Positions 11,942 through 23,316 of a DNA stretch of 64,000 bases are shown here, one piece after another (the stretch's first letter is position 1; every line of letters starts with the position of its first letter). The position numbers were made by a program, and so were the translations under genes. The notes below the pieces were generated by a model. The model was given only the letters and a program-made list of their open reading frames with translations, did no database searches and was not told the origin of the DNA. This DNA is from Pegoplata infirma (taxonomy: Eukaryota; Arthropoda; Insecta; Diptera; Anthomyiidae), in NCBI GenBank assembly GCA_963921195.1, contig OY992536.1, positions 111,750,778-111,814,777 on the forward strand, in the 5' to 3' direction.

Positions 11942-12752
11942 AAAACAAGTAAGAAAGTTATAGTCGGTCAAGACCGACCATATAATACCCTACACCAGTG
12001 TTTTCCGAAAAATGGGTCCCAAGTCCAAACATTTACCGATTGGATCTATCTTTTGTTAGATCTTTAATTAGTGTAGAAAACACACACAGACAAAATTTTA
12101 GTGGAATTGGCTTATTTTTGATTCCAATAGACCGATTTAACTTAATATCGGAGTTTTTAAAAGGGGGCCAAGTCCAAAAATGATGAATATATTCAGATAA
12201 AAGTAAGTAACCAAAGTACACCCTAAGCACCTAAAAACAAAATTTTAATCAAATATTTCCAACTTTCATGAATTTTGAGAGATTTGTGTGAATATCGGGA
12301 GGGTGGTTTGTATGGGAACTACAAGAGGAACTGGTCCGACTCCTTTAAAATTTGGAATGATAATTTGTGAATACAAAAAACTGTTACCTACTAAATTTCA
12401 AAAGGATATCTGTTATAATACGCTAATAAGAGTCACTTGAGTCAAATTATAGGGGACGTTCGTATGTGGCTAGGTCTAAACATGGACCGATTTTTTCCAA
12501 TTTCAATAGACTTCATCCTTGTTTTCAGCCAAATCGGTTTATAATTGCGACCTGTATCGTGTTTACAACGTTTACATGGAAGGGCGGACGGACGGACGGA
12601 CGGATGGACGGACATCGCTAAATCGACTCAAAAATTTATTCTGAGTCGATCGGTATACTTAAATGTGGGTCTAGGACCAATATTTCGAGTAGTTACAAAC
12701 ATCAGCACAAACTCATTATACCCTGTACCACAGAGTGGTGTAGGGTATAAAA
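11942..12752 (+). mobile_element. Mini-me-type element, second subfamily
   Basis: Starts AACAAGTAAGAAAGTTATAG with the hairpin TCGGTCAAGACCGA, then ATAATACCCTACACCA. It has a (GGAC/GGAT)n tract at 12580-12612, the core ACATCGCTAAATCGACTC and 'gatcggtatactt', and ends TGGTGTAGGGTATAAAA. The same plan as 11137-11790 but a clearly different sequence, so a second lineage. No protein frame. Confidence 0.8.
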
Positions 12753-13129
12753 AATCGCCCTCACATATGGCTGCCATCCTAATGTTCAAGGTCCTGCACT
12801 AGGACCCAGGGTATTAGAAAAATGGATACATGTAAAAAAATATTTAAATAATGATAAAATTGTATTACTATAGTGCAAAAAGCTTAATACGCAATTAATT
12901 AACATTTATTCACGAGGGGAAGGTGACACCCTCAATACCGCCGAACCCCTATACATCCAAAAACATCAATGCAAAATTTTTTTAAGATATTGTATCTTAT
13001 AGAAAAGATTCGGCACAGCCGAATTTAGCACTTTCCATTCTGAGCCATTATTAAATGAGAAAATTCATTCGAGTTCTCAATATTTTGTATTCAGAAAAAT
13101 TTTCCAGTTTTATGTACTTAGATATTTTG
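12753..13129. other. Spacer with mini-me end fragment
   Basis: Mostly unrecognised. At 12998-13040 'gaaaagattcggcacagccgaatttagcacttt' carries the hairpin TTCGGCACAGCCGAA typical of mini-me 5' ends, so it is probably another fragment. Confidence 0.4.
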
Positions 13130-15075
13130 AAAATCTTTTGAATTTAGCTCTCTTTGGGTTAAATTCCAGATCAGGTCGCACATATTGCACTTCGGATTTC
13201 TATATAGAAGTCCAAACACGAAATGGGCTAAATCCCTTGATGGCTTCGATGCCCTTTCCGATTCAATTTCAAGAATCTTGGAGAGTTGTCCGAATAGTGA
13301 AATTGTAGTTGCTGGTGATTTTAATATCCACAACTCATCCTGGATTCGCCATTCGAGCCATACAACTCCCGAGGGCCAATACGCTGAGCTTTTCGCCGCG
13401 CATAACGATCTTGTGCAACTTGTGAATGAACCAACGCACATTGCGTGTGTTGAAGGGCAGTCGGAAACACTCTCGACCTCTTCCTCACTTCTCACCCTGA
13501 AAAGTACGAAGTGAAAATACTTGCACCTCTCGGAAACTCGGATCACAGTACTATTTCTGCATCTTTTTCATATTCTACTCTTCGTAGCGTTTCTAACATG
13601 GCGCCGAAACGCTCTATTTTCCTCTATGAAAAAGCTCGTTGGGCCGAGCTCAACGATTTCTTCCGGCATTTTAATTGGAAACTCTGTTTTCTCGATGGAG
13701 ACATCGATGCCGCTGCGGAAATGGTAGTAAATATTATTATGCTAGGAATGAAATTTTTTATTCCTACGAAGCATTTTTCGGCTAAATCAAAGCACAAGTG
13801 TTGGTTTAACCAGACGTGCAAAAATGCAGTCAGATCCAGAGAGGAAGCGTTCAGTAATTGGCGTTCGAAGAAGAATGTCGTTACTGATCTGCATCGCAAA
13901 AAGGCGAGAACCGAGTGTGCCAAAGTACTTAGACGTGAAAAGGTTCTTTACGAACGGCGTCTACGTGCCAAAGTTCTTTCTGCTCCTCGGGGCAGTAAGA
14001 CTTTTTGGTCGTTCGTTAAAAGAGTAAAGGATAATGCTAGTTCTTCTATTCCAACTCTTTTAAAGGACGACAAATTATTCACTGACCTGGTTGATAAGGC
14101 CAACCTCTTCGCTGAACTTTTTGCAAGAAATTCTTTCTTGCCGGAAAGCGATCAACCACTGCCCGTTCTCGAAAGGGTATCCTATACTATGCCTTCGATT
14201 TTCTTTCGAGCCCGAGCAGTCAAAAGGGTTCTTGCGAACCTCAACGTAAACAAGTCACCGGGGCCGGATGGCATATCAGCATTGGTGCTGAAACAGTGCT
14301 CTTCTACGTTGGCACGTCCATTGGCCAACCTTTTCAGCTCTTCTTACCGTGCGGGAGTCTTCCCCTCTTGTTGGAAGGTGGCCAATGTCCAGCCAATCCC
14401 TAAAAAGGGTGCGGCTAACAACCCTGAAAATTACCGCCCAATCGCAATTTGCTCTGCGCTCTCCAAAGTGATGGAGAGCATGGTTAACTACCATCTTGTG
14501 AAGTATTTAGAGACCAATTCACTTTTAAATGATCGACAGTATGACTTCCGTAGCGGTCGATCTACGGGAGACCTGTTGGCGTTTCTATCGGAACGTTGGA
14601 GTCGGTCCCTTCACCATTTTGGTGAGAGCAAAGTGGTTGCTCTAGATATTTCTAAGGCGTTCGACCGTGTGTGGCACGGGGCACTCGTGTCTAAGCTACT
14701 TAGTTGCTTTTGGTGTCGGTAATGACTTCTCTCGTTTTATAACGAGTTTTCTCAGAGACCGCACTATACGTGTTGTTTTAGATGGGGTCTCATCAAACGA
14801 GTTTCAGCTAAATTCAGTTTGTAGTTGATTGTCCTGTGTTTCCTACAACGCATTACAGAGAAAATTCGTTTTTTAGTCGAACAATTCGTATGTGGAATAA
14901 ACTTCCCGCAGAAGTCTTCCCTGTTACTTATAATTTAGAAAAGTTTAAATCAAATATCCATAAACACTACTCCCTCTTTCCTCCTTCCCATACCCTATTT
15001 TCCTGATCAGTACAATGCATAGCATGAGTAGGGGGCATCCCCTGAGTATTGGTTAAAATTGAAAAAAAAAAAAAA
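13130..15075 (+). pseudogene. Decayed LINE: endonuclease plus partial reverse transcriptase
   Basis: Remnant of the second ORF of a non-LTR retrotransposon. The apurinic-endonuclease end is clear: FLYRSP, VVAGDFNIHN (near 13300) and PLGNSDHS (near 13525). The reverse transcriptase begins at about 14240 with KSPGPDGIS, NYRPIAICSALSK, FRSGRSTGDLL and LDISKAFDRVWH. The frame is broken near 13460 and again at about 14708; past the second break it resumes (FGVGNDFSRF, RVVLDGVSS) and stops before the catalytic FADD block. An internal deletion then joins it to the C-terminal tail (FFSRTIRMWNKLPAEVFP, 14830-15005). It ends in an A run at 15061. 5'-truncated. Clade uncertain; it resembles the CR1/Jockey group. 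Confidence 0.85.
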
Positions 15076-16944
15076 GTAAGTATATCCCAAACTGTGCTTA
15101 ATATTTCTTAAAAATCTAAATTTTTTTTATTAGAAGTTTTCTAACAACCAAAATTTTGATCGCAGGCTAAAATTTCCGATTAAACTCAAATTGACGATAA
15201 TTTAATGCTGTATTCAAAGATCATTAACTACAAATTCTGACATATTTAAAAAAATGGTGTTTTCTGTATAAACTTTTTTCGTGCCTTAACAAACCGAAGA
15301 AACAATTTTTTTTAAATCCAAAACTTTGCTCGGCATGGGTTAAAATTTTCGTTGTTTTTTTAAATGAAGTTAATTTATGCTAAATTTTTGATCAATGAGA
15401 ATAAATCGCGGGATTTTGTTTTAATCTTAATTCCTCGAGCTAGAAAAATGCTCTAATCGAATTAAATATGTTAAGCAAATTTCAAAATGGCGATATCTCT
15501 AAAGCCGTTAATTTTCAATATTATATTTTATGTTGAATAAGAGCTAAATATGTATGTAACGTAAAAAAGTGTGCGGAATATTAATCTTTTCTAACCCACT
15601 ATAACTCGTCTATGTGTTTCTATAAAAATGATTGTATATAAATGTTTATTCATGTGTATGTAAAATATGTATGCAGTTAAAAACAAATGTGTTTTAGGAG
15701 ATGAGGGTGATGATGATGATTATTAAAATTAATTTTTGCTTTATTTTATTTTATTCGTACTCAAATTTTAACAACATTTTGATGTAGCAGCTTAAAATGC
15801 TTTTAGCATTTAATTTTTAAGCATTTAATTTTCATTAATATTTTTTTTTTTATTTTGTGTTTAAATTTAAATTAACAGCCATTTTGACGAATTTTCAAAT
15901 GGTTAAACATAAAAAATTCTTATAATAATATGGTAACAACAAAATAATAATTTATAATAATAATAATAAACCACATTTAATCATTTTATTTTAGGCCTTA
16001 AAAATTATTTTACGTTTTTTTTATATATTTTTTTTTTCATTCAAATTTAACAGGGCAAAAATTTTGTGCAAAAAAGCAAATAACATTATTTTTTTTTTCT
16101 TTATTCTTTTTAATTCTCTCCAGGGAAGCATTTCATTATTTTTTTGTAATGAATAATAAATAAAAAAAAATCAACATTTAAGCATATTTAAAAAATATTT
16201 TTTTTTTATACTTTTAACAATTTGTTTTGATGGTTTTTGCAATGATTCTTTGCATTTTTTTTATTCTGTTTGTTGTTTGCAACTAACTATAGATAAGTTA
16301 ATTCTATAAAATATACACAATTTATTTAGTCCATTTTTGTATTGGAAAACCTTTTTTGTTTGCTTTTTTTTAAATTTTTCATTTCTTATTTAAATTTTTT
16401 TTTTATTTTTTTTTTAAAAAAAATTCAGTTTTTTATTTGTGTCTTGTATTGAATTACATTTTAAATTCAATTACTGACTTTTTTATATAAATTTTTCTTA
16501 TATTTCTTTTTTCAGTTTACAGTGACAGTTTTATTAAGGAGTAAAATTCTTTACAAAGTTTGTTTTTTGGTATTCTTATAAATAGTAGAATAAGTTTATG
16601 TACAAAGTCAGCCTTATTTAATGTATAAATTTAAATATTTTTATAAATTTTACAAGAGATTTTTTCTTTTTTAATCAATAAATAAAATATTGCAAATGAA
16701 ATGTTTTCATGAATTATATTATTGCAGTTTTTTGTTAATTTATTTTATATTTTTAAGGGTTTCAATTGATAGTTTTATGTGGATATACTATTTAAGTTTT
16801 AAATAAAACTCAAAACACCGAAAGCAGAATTAACAGAGTGTTACGAAGAGATTCAATATAAAAAATACTTTAAAAATCATTTAAAATATTTTTATTAGAC
16901 TGATTATTAAAAATACATTATTATTTTTTTCTTGAAAAGTTTTT
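15076..16944. other. Long AT-rich stretch without genes
   Basis: Almost pure A/T sequence. It has simple repeats such as GATGATGATGATGATTATT at 15707-15724 and AATAATAATAATAA near 15955. I see no exon with splice sites, no inverted-repeat element of convincing length and no RNA gene. Confidence 0.5.
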
Positions 16945-17170
16945 CCTGTTTCGATTTAGGTTGATCGGACATGGGTAAGGCGTGCCGCATTGGCCTTGAA
17001 TTTAAAAAAACGGATTACAAGGAAAAATACGAATTTTTTTCGGTTTTCTCAATTTCTTTGGTATTTTAAGTAACATCTGAATTCAGGTGGTTACAGAATT
17101 TTGATTTAGAGTAAAATGCCTTTCTAATAAGGTACTAAAAACTAAAATCGGTTGAAAATCGGCCAAGTTA
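16945..17170 (-). repeat. Dispersed repeat shared with 54965-55165
   Basis: The block TTTAGGTTGATCGGACATGG near 16957 is the reverse complement of CCATGTCCGATCAACCTAAA at 54973. A second shared block ('gtaacatctgaattc…tttagagtaaaat') follows downstream. The orientation of the second block relative to the first differs between copies, so it may be a foldback element whose arms have decayed. Confidence 0.5.
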
Positions 17171-17344
17171 TTAAAACTTCCCCAGGCATCTAACGTGTGG
17201 CAAACCACTTGATTAAGAAATACAATTCGATTTATAGAATTCATTGAAAATTTCTACTGTAATAACATTTTTTTATTCTTCAAGTTCAAATGCAATTAGA
17301 TGACAAGTATTTTTCATATTGTGTTTTAAACAAGCCTTGAAAGA
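17171..17344. other. Spacer
   Basis: Nothing recognised. A/T-rich, adjoining the 3' end of the minus-strand LINE. Confidence 0.35.
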
Positions 17345-18768
17345 AAGCTAGGCGAGTCCATGGCGCTCAGACTTAAAATAGTCCATTGTACCATACCCTA
17401 GAAGGAAAGATTAGTAAAGAATGAGAGAAAGTTTAAAGAGAGTGAAAGGTGCTTGCTCAGAACTTCTCAGTTGCATTCAAAAACCTGAGAAAGTCAGACA
17501 AGGGAAGTCCATGGACCATGTCCATCGACAAAATATCAGAGCCCATTATCCGCAGTCTTGATCTTGAGAAAGCTGGGCAATAACAGACGTAGTGTTCTGT
17601 TGCGTCCTCATCCTCAAGACAGGCTGCACAAAGAGGGTCTGATAAGACACCCAATCTCGTCATATGACGAGCACAGGCATTGTGTCCCGTAATTAGGCCA
17701 GTAAGTTTGCGACAGTCTTTTCTACTCAAACTGAGTAAATAGTTTGCCACTTTCTTGTCTGGCCTTATCACAAAACATTTAGTATTCCTACATGTCAACT
17801 CATTGGACCATCTTTCCATGAAAATTGATTTCATGTGAGAGTCTATCCAACGCATCATCCACATCAAGCCTATACCAATCTGAGGCTCCGGATTGTGAGG
17901 AATTGTATCGGAGCCAATGTTTGCCAAATAATCGGCAATCTCATTTCCCCGTATTCCCCTATGACCCGGAACCCACAAGAGGCAGACCCTGTTCTTACAT
18001 GAGACCTCATTGAGTCTGCGCCTGCACTGTTGGACAATTTTAGACGTTGTGATTAGAGAATCCAGTGCCTTGAGTGCAGCTTGACTGTCACTACAGATAC
18101 CGATTTTCCTATCCCTCCATCTATTTTCAATTATCCAAGTCGCCACGTCCAAAATAGCAAACACTTCAGTCTGAAAAACTGTTGCCATTTTGCCCATGGC
18201 ATGAGAGTATTTGGTTTCGTCATCCAAATACCAACCAGATCCAAAACCAACTAATGTACTAGAACCGTCCGTATAGAAGGTATCAGAGTAATTTCTGAGA
18301 AGTTTATCTGGATCACACCAGTCTTCTCTTCTCGGAAATTTAACACTGAACTTCCTACCAAACTCTATGCAAGGCGTCATACTGTCTAAGGGCATATCAA
18401 ACATCGGAAAAAGTTCCGAAAGCCTATTAAACAGTTGACCATGTCCTGCATTGTAGTCTCCATGCCATGATCCATTTTTACGGAGTCTGCACAGAGATTT
18501 CATGGCTACCCCTTGGATATGTAGATCCAAGGAAAGCATGTCCAACATGGCGTTAAGAGCTGCACCTGGTGTAGTGCTCATAGCACCTGTAATCCCCAAG
18601 CAAGCTGCTCTTTGTAGTCCGTCCAGTAGAGCCCGTGTAGATTTAACTACCGTTCTCGGCCACCAGACCACCGCCGCGTACGTCACAAAAGGTCTAATGA
18701 CCGCTAGGTACATCCAGTGCACCCCCGCAGGTCTTAGACCCCACGTTTTCCCAAAAGCTCTCCGACAC
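17345..18768 (-). pseudogene. 5'-truncated LINE with intact RNase H domain
   Basis: A continuous frame runs on the minus strand from about 18768 to a stop at 17457. It covers the C-terminal part of a LINE polyprotein: the end of the reverse transcriptase thumb (YLAVIRPFVTYAAVVWW, RAACLGITGAMSTTPGAAL), an RNase H domain with FYTDGSS, TEVFAI, CSDSQAALKAL and GNEIADYLA (the expected D-E-D-D acidic residues), and a terminal zinc-knuckle-like CAACLEDEDATEHYVCYC. About 120 bp of 3' UTR follows. RNase H is a feature of the I, R1 and LOA-type clades; the exact clade is not decided. The frame has no stops, so insertion is fairly recent, but it cannot be active because the 5' part is missing. Confidence 0.88.
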
Positions 18769-19119
18769 TGTTTTAAATTAATTAATGTTTTAAATTAATG
18801 CTAAAAATGCGTGCATTTTTCAAAACTCGTTTGAAATCTGCATTTAATTTTTTTTTTTTTTTAAATTTAGAAAAACCAAAAATCATTGGCGATTTTTATT
18901 TTTTGGCTATAAAATCGGAAATTTTTATTATGTGCCCCAAATTTTTTGTAAGGACGTGTAGTAGGATGGAAGCGAAATGTATGGGCGATTTTTTTTTGAA
19001 ATTGAATATCTTCGGGTCGGAATACTGTGTCAAATGGTCTAAAACTGATGTGGACAAAATTTTAGCCAAATCGGATTACTTTAACCCATGCCCCTTTGAG
19101 GGCAAAGTTCACAGGTAAA
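18769..19119. other. Non-coding repeat relic
   Basis: The phrases 'ggctataaaatcgg', 'gggtcggaatactgtgtcaaatggtctaaaac' and 'gccaaatcggattac' resemble 11800-11935 and 41298-41458. An open stretch through it (18798-19118) shows no protein-like composition. No element ends identified. Confidence 0.4.
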
Positions 19120-19244
19120 AAAAAATCCATAGGTTAGGTTAGGTTGTAAGTGGCTGCTGACGTTTTACTTCAACACACGTTGACTCTGAGGTCCATTGTG
19201 ATACCACGGGACCGTAATAGGTTTCCCTACTAGTCCCTGTCGTT
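19120..19244 (-). pseudogene. 3' end of a LINE cut off by the hAT insertion
   Basis: This minus-strand sequence continues the LINE reading frame of 22568-22872: across the 8-bp duplicated site the protein would end …KWFNDRD and a stop at 19230-19232. The rest is its 3' UTR with a short AACCTAACCTAACCTA tail (about 19128-19146). The continuity shows that the 3.3-kb hAT-like element landed in the last codons of this LINE. Confidence 0.8.
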
Positions 19245-19394
19245 CAGGCGCGGATCCAGGAATTTCATTTGGGGGGGGAGATTTTTTTTCAAAAAAATTT
19301 TTATGCAATCGGAAGGCAAAAAAGTTGTGGGGAAGCGGGGGGGGGGGGGGGTGTTGTATAATTTTTCGTAAATATTTTTAATATTGACCGAATA

Positions 19395-20215
19395 AGCCAA
19401 ATTGCTGGAATTCAAGTGTAATTCAAGCGTAATTTCAGTCATATTTTCAATTTTCAAACCTGGAATTATACTTGAAAAACACTGTAATTCAATAGCATAT
19501 ACCAGTGAAACGGATACTTGAATTCAAGTCAAACAAAACAGTGTAAAACACTTAAATTCAAGTCCTCAAAAAATGCGTAATTCCAGTCGAACCAAAGAAA
19601 ATTTTTGAAAAACGACTTGAATATGGCTTGAATTATAATCGAATTCAAGCCCTATTCCAGTTTAATTCAAGCCCAATTCCAGCTAAATTCAAGCCTAATT
19701 CCAGTGTATTTTATTCAAATCGGAATCATTGCTACACATAAAAAAACAAAAATTACCGTTTTGTTTTATTTTTACAATATATAAAATGTTTATTTATGTA
19801 TTAAATTATAAAAAATGACTCCTCGCAGCTCCATTATTCCATATAATCCTCATCTTCAGATAATTTATCGAAAAATGTTGCACCAGGAATCCTAAGAAGG
19901 TAAAAAATAACATTTTAATGAAGATTTTTCGAAACAAAATTAATAAGCATAACTTACCACGAATTTGATTTATTTCCTTTTATTAATCCTTAATTATTCC
20001 AAGATTTGCTGATTTTTTTACATGTTTCAAAAAAAAATCAATTTTTTATTTTCATAAAAAATAAAAATGTTGTTTATAAAATGACAATATTTTCAAACAT
20101 TTTTATTTTTATTACGACTTGTTGAACTTGAATTTGACTTGAAATATTAGCTTGAATTCCAGTTGAATTCAAGTGAAATTTCAAGCACTTGAATTTTAAG
20201 TTTTCTTGTGCTTAT
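19395..20215. repeat. Region rich in TTGAATTCAAG motifs
   Basis: Many variants of the palindrome TTGAATTCAAG and AATTCCAG occur in clusters at 19395-19720 and 20110-20210, on either side of an A/T core. This looks like a foldback element whose arms are themselves short palindromic repeats. Exact ends not determined. Confidence 0.5.
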
Positions 20216-20639
20216 TGGGGAGTAACAAATGAAAAACCAAAAAAAACTTAAAGGTATACAGCCTTACCATAGAAAAATAAAATATATTTAAAATCAGCTT
20301 TTAATTTTATTTCCATACAAATTGTTTTTGTTTTTAAAATCGACTTTCAAAAAATGTATTAAAAATTTGAAATTTTAAATAAAACTTTTGTTAAAATAGA
20401 CTTTTTGTTCTCTTGTGGTTCAACCTTTTGGATTTGGGGAACTTTTTTAATTCAAGAAACATTTTCACGAGGGAATCCTGACGGACCGATTTACTTCCTT
20501 ATCAAGACCGTTTATAGTCAAATAAATGGACCTATACTTAGTCATAGCGAGTCACAAATGTGAAAAGACCCGTAAACTTTTATATAAAAAATCTATATAA
20601 AAAACTGAAATATTTCGAAAAAAAAATTAACCATATTCT

Positions 20640-22255
20640 TAGTTTTTTATAAATGTTTCCTTTGAAAAATTTCTCAGATGTTGAGACATTTTTTTTACAG
20701 AAAAACTTTTAGATTCTAAAAAAGTTTTCATATAGAAAAATCAAAAAGTATACACAAATAAGAGTATTCGTCCGCTAAATTTCGGAGAACATCCTCTCTG
20801 GAATTTTGGTCCTTAAATCGGATTATATCGAGCATGTTTTGAGAGAGAAAATTTGGAAAAAAGTGATAAAACCCATCGAAAAGTGAAAAAACACATCGAA
20901 GAACAGAAAAAACAAAGAGGAATTAAAGAAAAACACATCGAAGAAAAAAGAATTAAAGAAAACACATCGAAGAAAAAAAAATATAAATATGAAAATGTCA
21001 AACTAAAAGGAATGTCAGATATTCAGTGAGCGGATTCAAGCAATTCCATGAGAGGATGAGAGCTAGTAGTACGATAATTAAAGACTTCTTGAAATAATCG
21101 GACTTGTAAGTAGACTACTAGTGGGACGAATACTCTTATTATTCTATACTTTTTGGAAAAATAACCCATTTCTGAGATTGCCTTAAGAAAAATGTTCAGA
21201 TTCTAAAACTTTGATATAAAAAAGTTCTAAAATTCTCAGATCGTATTTTCTTAAGAAAAACTATCAGATTCAACATTTTGTTATAGAAAATGTCTCCGAT
21301 TTTTTAATTTTTTTCTGAGATTCTGAGGCATTATTTTTATAAAAAACTTTCAAATTCTAATGTCTCTTTCTTATAAAAAATCTCTGAAATAATGCTCATA
21401 TTTTAAAGTAATTCTCAGAATTTAAGAAAATTATTAGATCATATTTCGTAAAAGAAAATTATCTGATATTAAAAAATTATTAGTTCAAAAACATTTTATG
21501 AAGAAATTTTGATACACTTTTCTAAAACTTAAATCCTAGATTTTTTTTTTGCATTTTTCGATAGAAAAATTTTACGGTTTTTTTGCCATCTAATGTTTTA
21601 AATTTCTTAGATTTTGAAACATTTTTCATAGAAATATTATTATTAAAATATTAACATATTTCACATTTCCTATTGACAAATTTTCAGAATATTCTATAGT
21701 TTTCTATAGAAAAGTTATAAAGCATGTTTTTTATAAAAAAGTTAATAGATCTTGATAATATTGTCCTATAGAAAAATTCGCACATTTAAAAGATTTCTTA
21801 AATAGAGAAATTCTCAATCTCAAGAAGTTTTCTATAAAAAAATTAACCTTGGAAATATATTTCCATTTAGAAAACTCAAATTCTGAGACGTTTTTCTTGT
21901 AGAAATGTTATCTGATTCTAATTTATAATTTATTTATTTTTTTATTCGGCCAATGGAAATACATCCTTACAGGCTACATACAAATTCTGAGATTTTTTTT
22001 GCCTAAAAATTTGTGGCAGATTCTGAAACATTTTTTTTAATGAAAAATTCTCAGGTGCTGAGGGATTTTTTCTAAAGAAATTTAATAAGAAATTTTTTAT
22101 AAAATTTGAGATAATTTTTCAATTAAAAAAATTCTTACATTCAAAGTCAATTAAGTATAAAAATATTTTTTAAAGGTAAAGTCAGAAAGTTTACAACATT
22201 TTTCTATAAAAAATTATACTTTTTCCATAGAAAATAATAAAGAAAGTTATTCGGT
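20640..22255 (-). repeat. Third array of the 35-bp unit, inside the hAT-like element
   Basis: Degenerate units of the type TTCTCAGATTCTGAGAC…TTTTTTCTATAGAAAAA run through most of this stretch, in the orientation of the 10.3-kb array. They are interrupted by the MITE at 20761-21136. The array being carried inside a transposon gives a way for it to spread. Confidence 0.65.
20761..21136. mobile_element. 376-bp MITE, AGAGTATTCGTCC termini, TA flanks
   Basis: Left AGAGTATTCGTCCGCTA, right TAGTGGGACGAATACTCT, with TA at 20759-20760 and 21137-21138. Inside is a short imperfect tandem repeat 'aaaacacatcgaagaa' (about 20865-20985). It interrupts the 35-bp-unit array, which itself lies in the hAT-like element. 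Confidence 0.75.
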
Positions 22256-22400
22256 TAGAAAATGTCCACGACTCTATTGCCATCTAAGTTTTTCATATGC
22301 AATTTCTTTAATTCTGAAACATTTTATCCTAAGGCTATGTGTGCTGACGTAAATGATCAGCACACATATAAATCCCCTAAGAATTTTTTACATTCTAGCA

Positions 22401-22503
22401 TTTTCTTTCTATCTTTCCTTTCTTCTTTTCTTTCCTTTCCCTTTCTTTTTTTCTTTTTCCCCTTTCCTTTTTTTCTTTTTTCCTTTCCTTTCTTTTTTCT
22501 TTC
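22401..22503 (+). repeat. Polypyrimidine tract, about 100 bp
   Basis: An almost uninterrupted run of C and T (CTTTC/TTTCC variants) on the plus strand. Long homopurine-homopyrimidine tracts can form triplex DNA. It ends just before the C9 run and the hAT terminal repeat. The open frames that cross it are artefacts. Confidence 0.8.
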
Positions 22504-22567
22504 GAAATCATTTTGGGGGGGGAGAAATCCCATTCTCCCCCCCCCTGGATCCGCGCCTGCTGTCGTT

Positions 22568-22872
22568 AAACCATTTTGAGCTTCTTATAAAACTCCTTAG
22601 ATGTTGAATTTTGACATCCAACAAATCAAAAAGATCGTACAGCTCCCTAGATCCCAGTGAAGCAAGTCTTTGACCAGAAAGTTCCGGGTAATGGCAAACA
22701 AAGTGTTCGATAGTTTCCAACTCCTCTTCATCTATGCAACTTCGGCAAAAGTCATTCGACGGCACATTTAACCGCTCTGCGTGCTTCACTATAAGACAGT
22801 GTCCAGTAATTATAGAAACCACCGTCGAAATCTCTCCTCTTGGAAGCGATATCAGCTCACTTGTGCGCCCCT
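22568..22872 (-). pseudogene. LINE ORF2 C-terminal fragment
   Basis: The minus-strand frame from about 22872 reads SELISLPRGEIS, then ITGHCLIVKHAERL, then the cysteine-rich FCRSCIDEEELETIEHFVCH (CxxC…H…C) and an LRSFIRSSKWF tail. This is the end of the polyprotein of an RNase-H-type LINE (I/R1/LOA-like), a different family from the copy at 17.4-18.8 kb but with the same arrangement. Its last codons and 3' UTR are at 19120-19244, on the other side of the hAT-like element. 5'-truncated. Confidence 0.8.
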
Positions 22873-23010
22873 GATTAAGGGGGTCTTTAGAGTTCTTGAG
22901 GGAATGTCATTCCCCTTGCGATAAATGTTAATATTTTGGTTTTTGTACTAAAGTAATACAATTTTATAAGAATTTAAATGAACATTTTATATCTACGCCC
23001 ACAAGGGGCG
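22873..23010. other. Spacer
   Basis: Nothing coding. It contains the short hairpin GGGAATGTCATTCCCC near 22902. Confidence 0.4.
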
Positions 23011-23088
23011 CACATTAGTGAAAATTAACTTTTTTGTCGAATTTTGTCTACAGATCGCCATTTTTAACTGAATTTAGTTATTTTTTTT

Positions 23089-23171
23089 AGGGGCCCCTGT
23101 AGGATAGTTGGTATCGTGCTAGCCTATGAAAAAGGGGGTCGTGGGTTCGATTCCCACAAAAAACCCTTGGT
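23089..23171 (+). repeat. tRNA-derived SINE head
   Basis: GGGGCCCCTGTAGGATAGTTGG carries an A-box-like segment (TAGGATAGTTGG), and 33 bp on GTGGGTTCGATTCCCAC gives a perfect T-arm with B-box GGTTCGATTCC. No good acceptor or anticodon stem, and an almost identical copy at 28163, so it is a SINE rather than a working tRNA gene. Confidence 0.75.
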
Positions 23172-23316
23172 TGTAGTTTAGCTAAAATTTCACATCAATC
23201 AGTCATCGCGGATTTTTATAGTATTTTTTTCTCTAAAAAATGTAATAAGCAAGTGACGAATATGCTGAATTGACAAAACTAAAGCTATTTCGACCTTTTA
23301 TCAACGATTTAACATA

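Larger units (their letters stand above)
19245..22559. mobile_element. 3.3-kb hAT-like non-autonomous transposon with 8-bp TSD
   Basis: Terminal inverted repeats CAGGCGCGGATCCAGG (19245) and CCTGGATCCGCGCCTG (ending 22559) are flanked by the perfect 8-bp duplication CTGTCGTT (19237-19244 and 22560-22567). CAG-type ends plus an 8-bp duplication fit the hAT superfamily. Next to each end is a G run (G8 and G15 on the left, C9 on the right). I find no transposase frame; the interior is a repeat with TTGAATTCAAG motifs, an array of the 35-bp unit, an inserted MITE and a polypyrimidine tract. It is therefore non-autonomous or fully decayed inside. Confidence 0.88.

Noticed and set aside
17825..18798. 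Plus-strand open frames opposite the RNase H LINE
   Set aside because: Shadows of the minus-strand LINE frame.
19128..19146. TTAGG-like repeats that could be telomeric
   Set aside because: Only about three units, at the 3' end of a LINE, and flies lack the TTAGG telomere. It is the tail of the retroelement.
19245..22559. hAT transposase gene
   Set aside because: No long open frame or recognisable transposase motif in any frame.
22262..22607. Two overlapping open frames of 84-105 codons
   Set aside because: They translate the polypyrimidine tract and the hAT tip; Phe/Ser/Leu runs only.
23089..23171. Genuine tRNA gene
   Set aside because: T-arm is perfect, but the acceptor and anticodon stems do not form; a second copy exists with the same defects.
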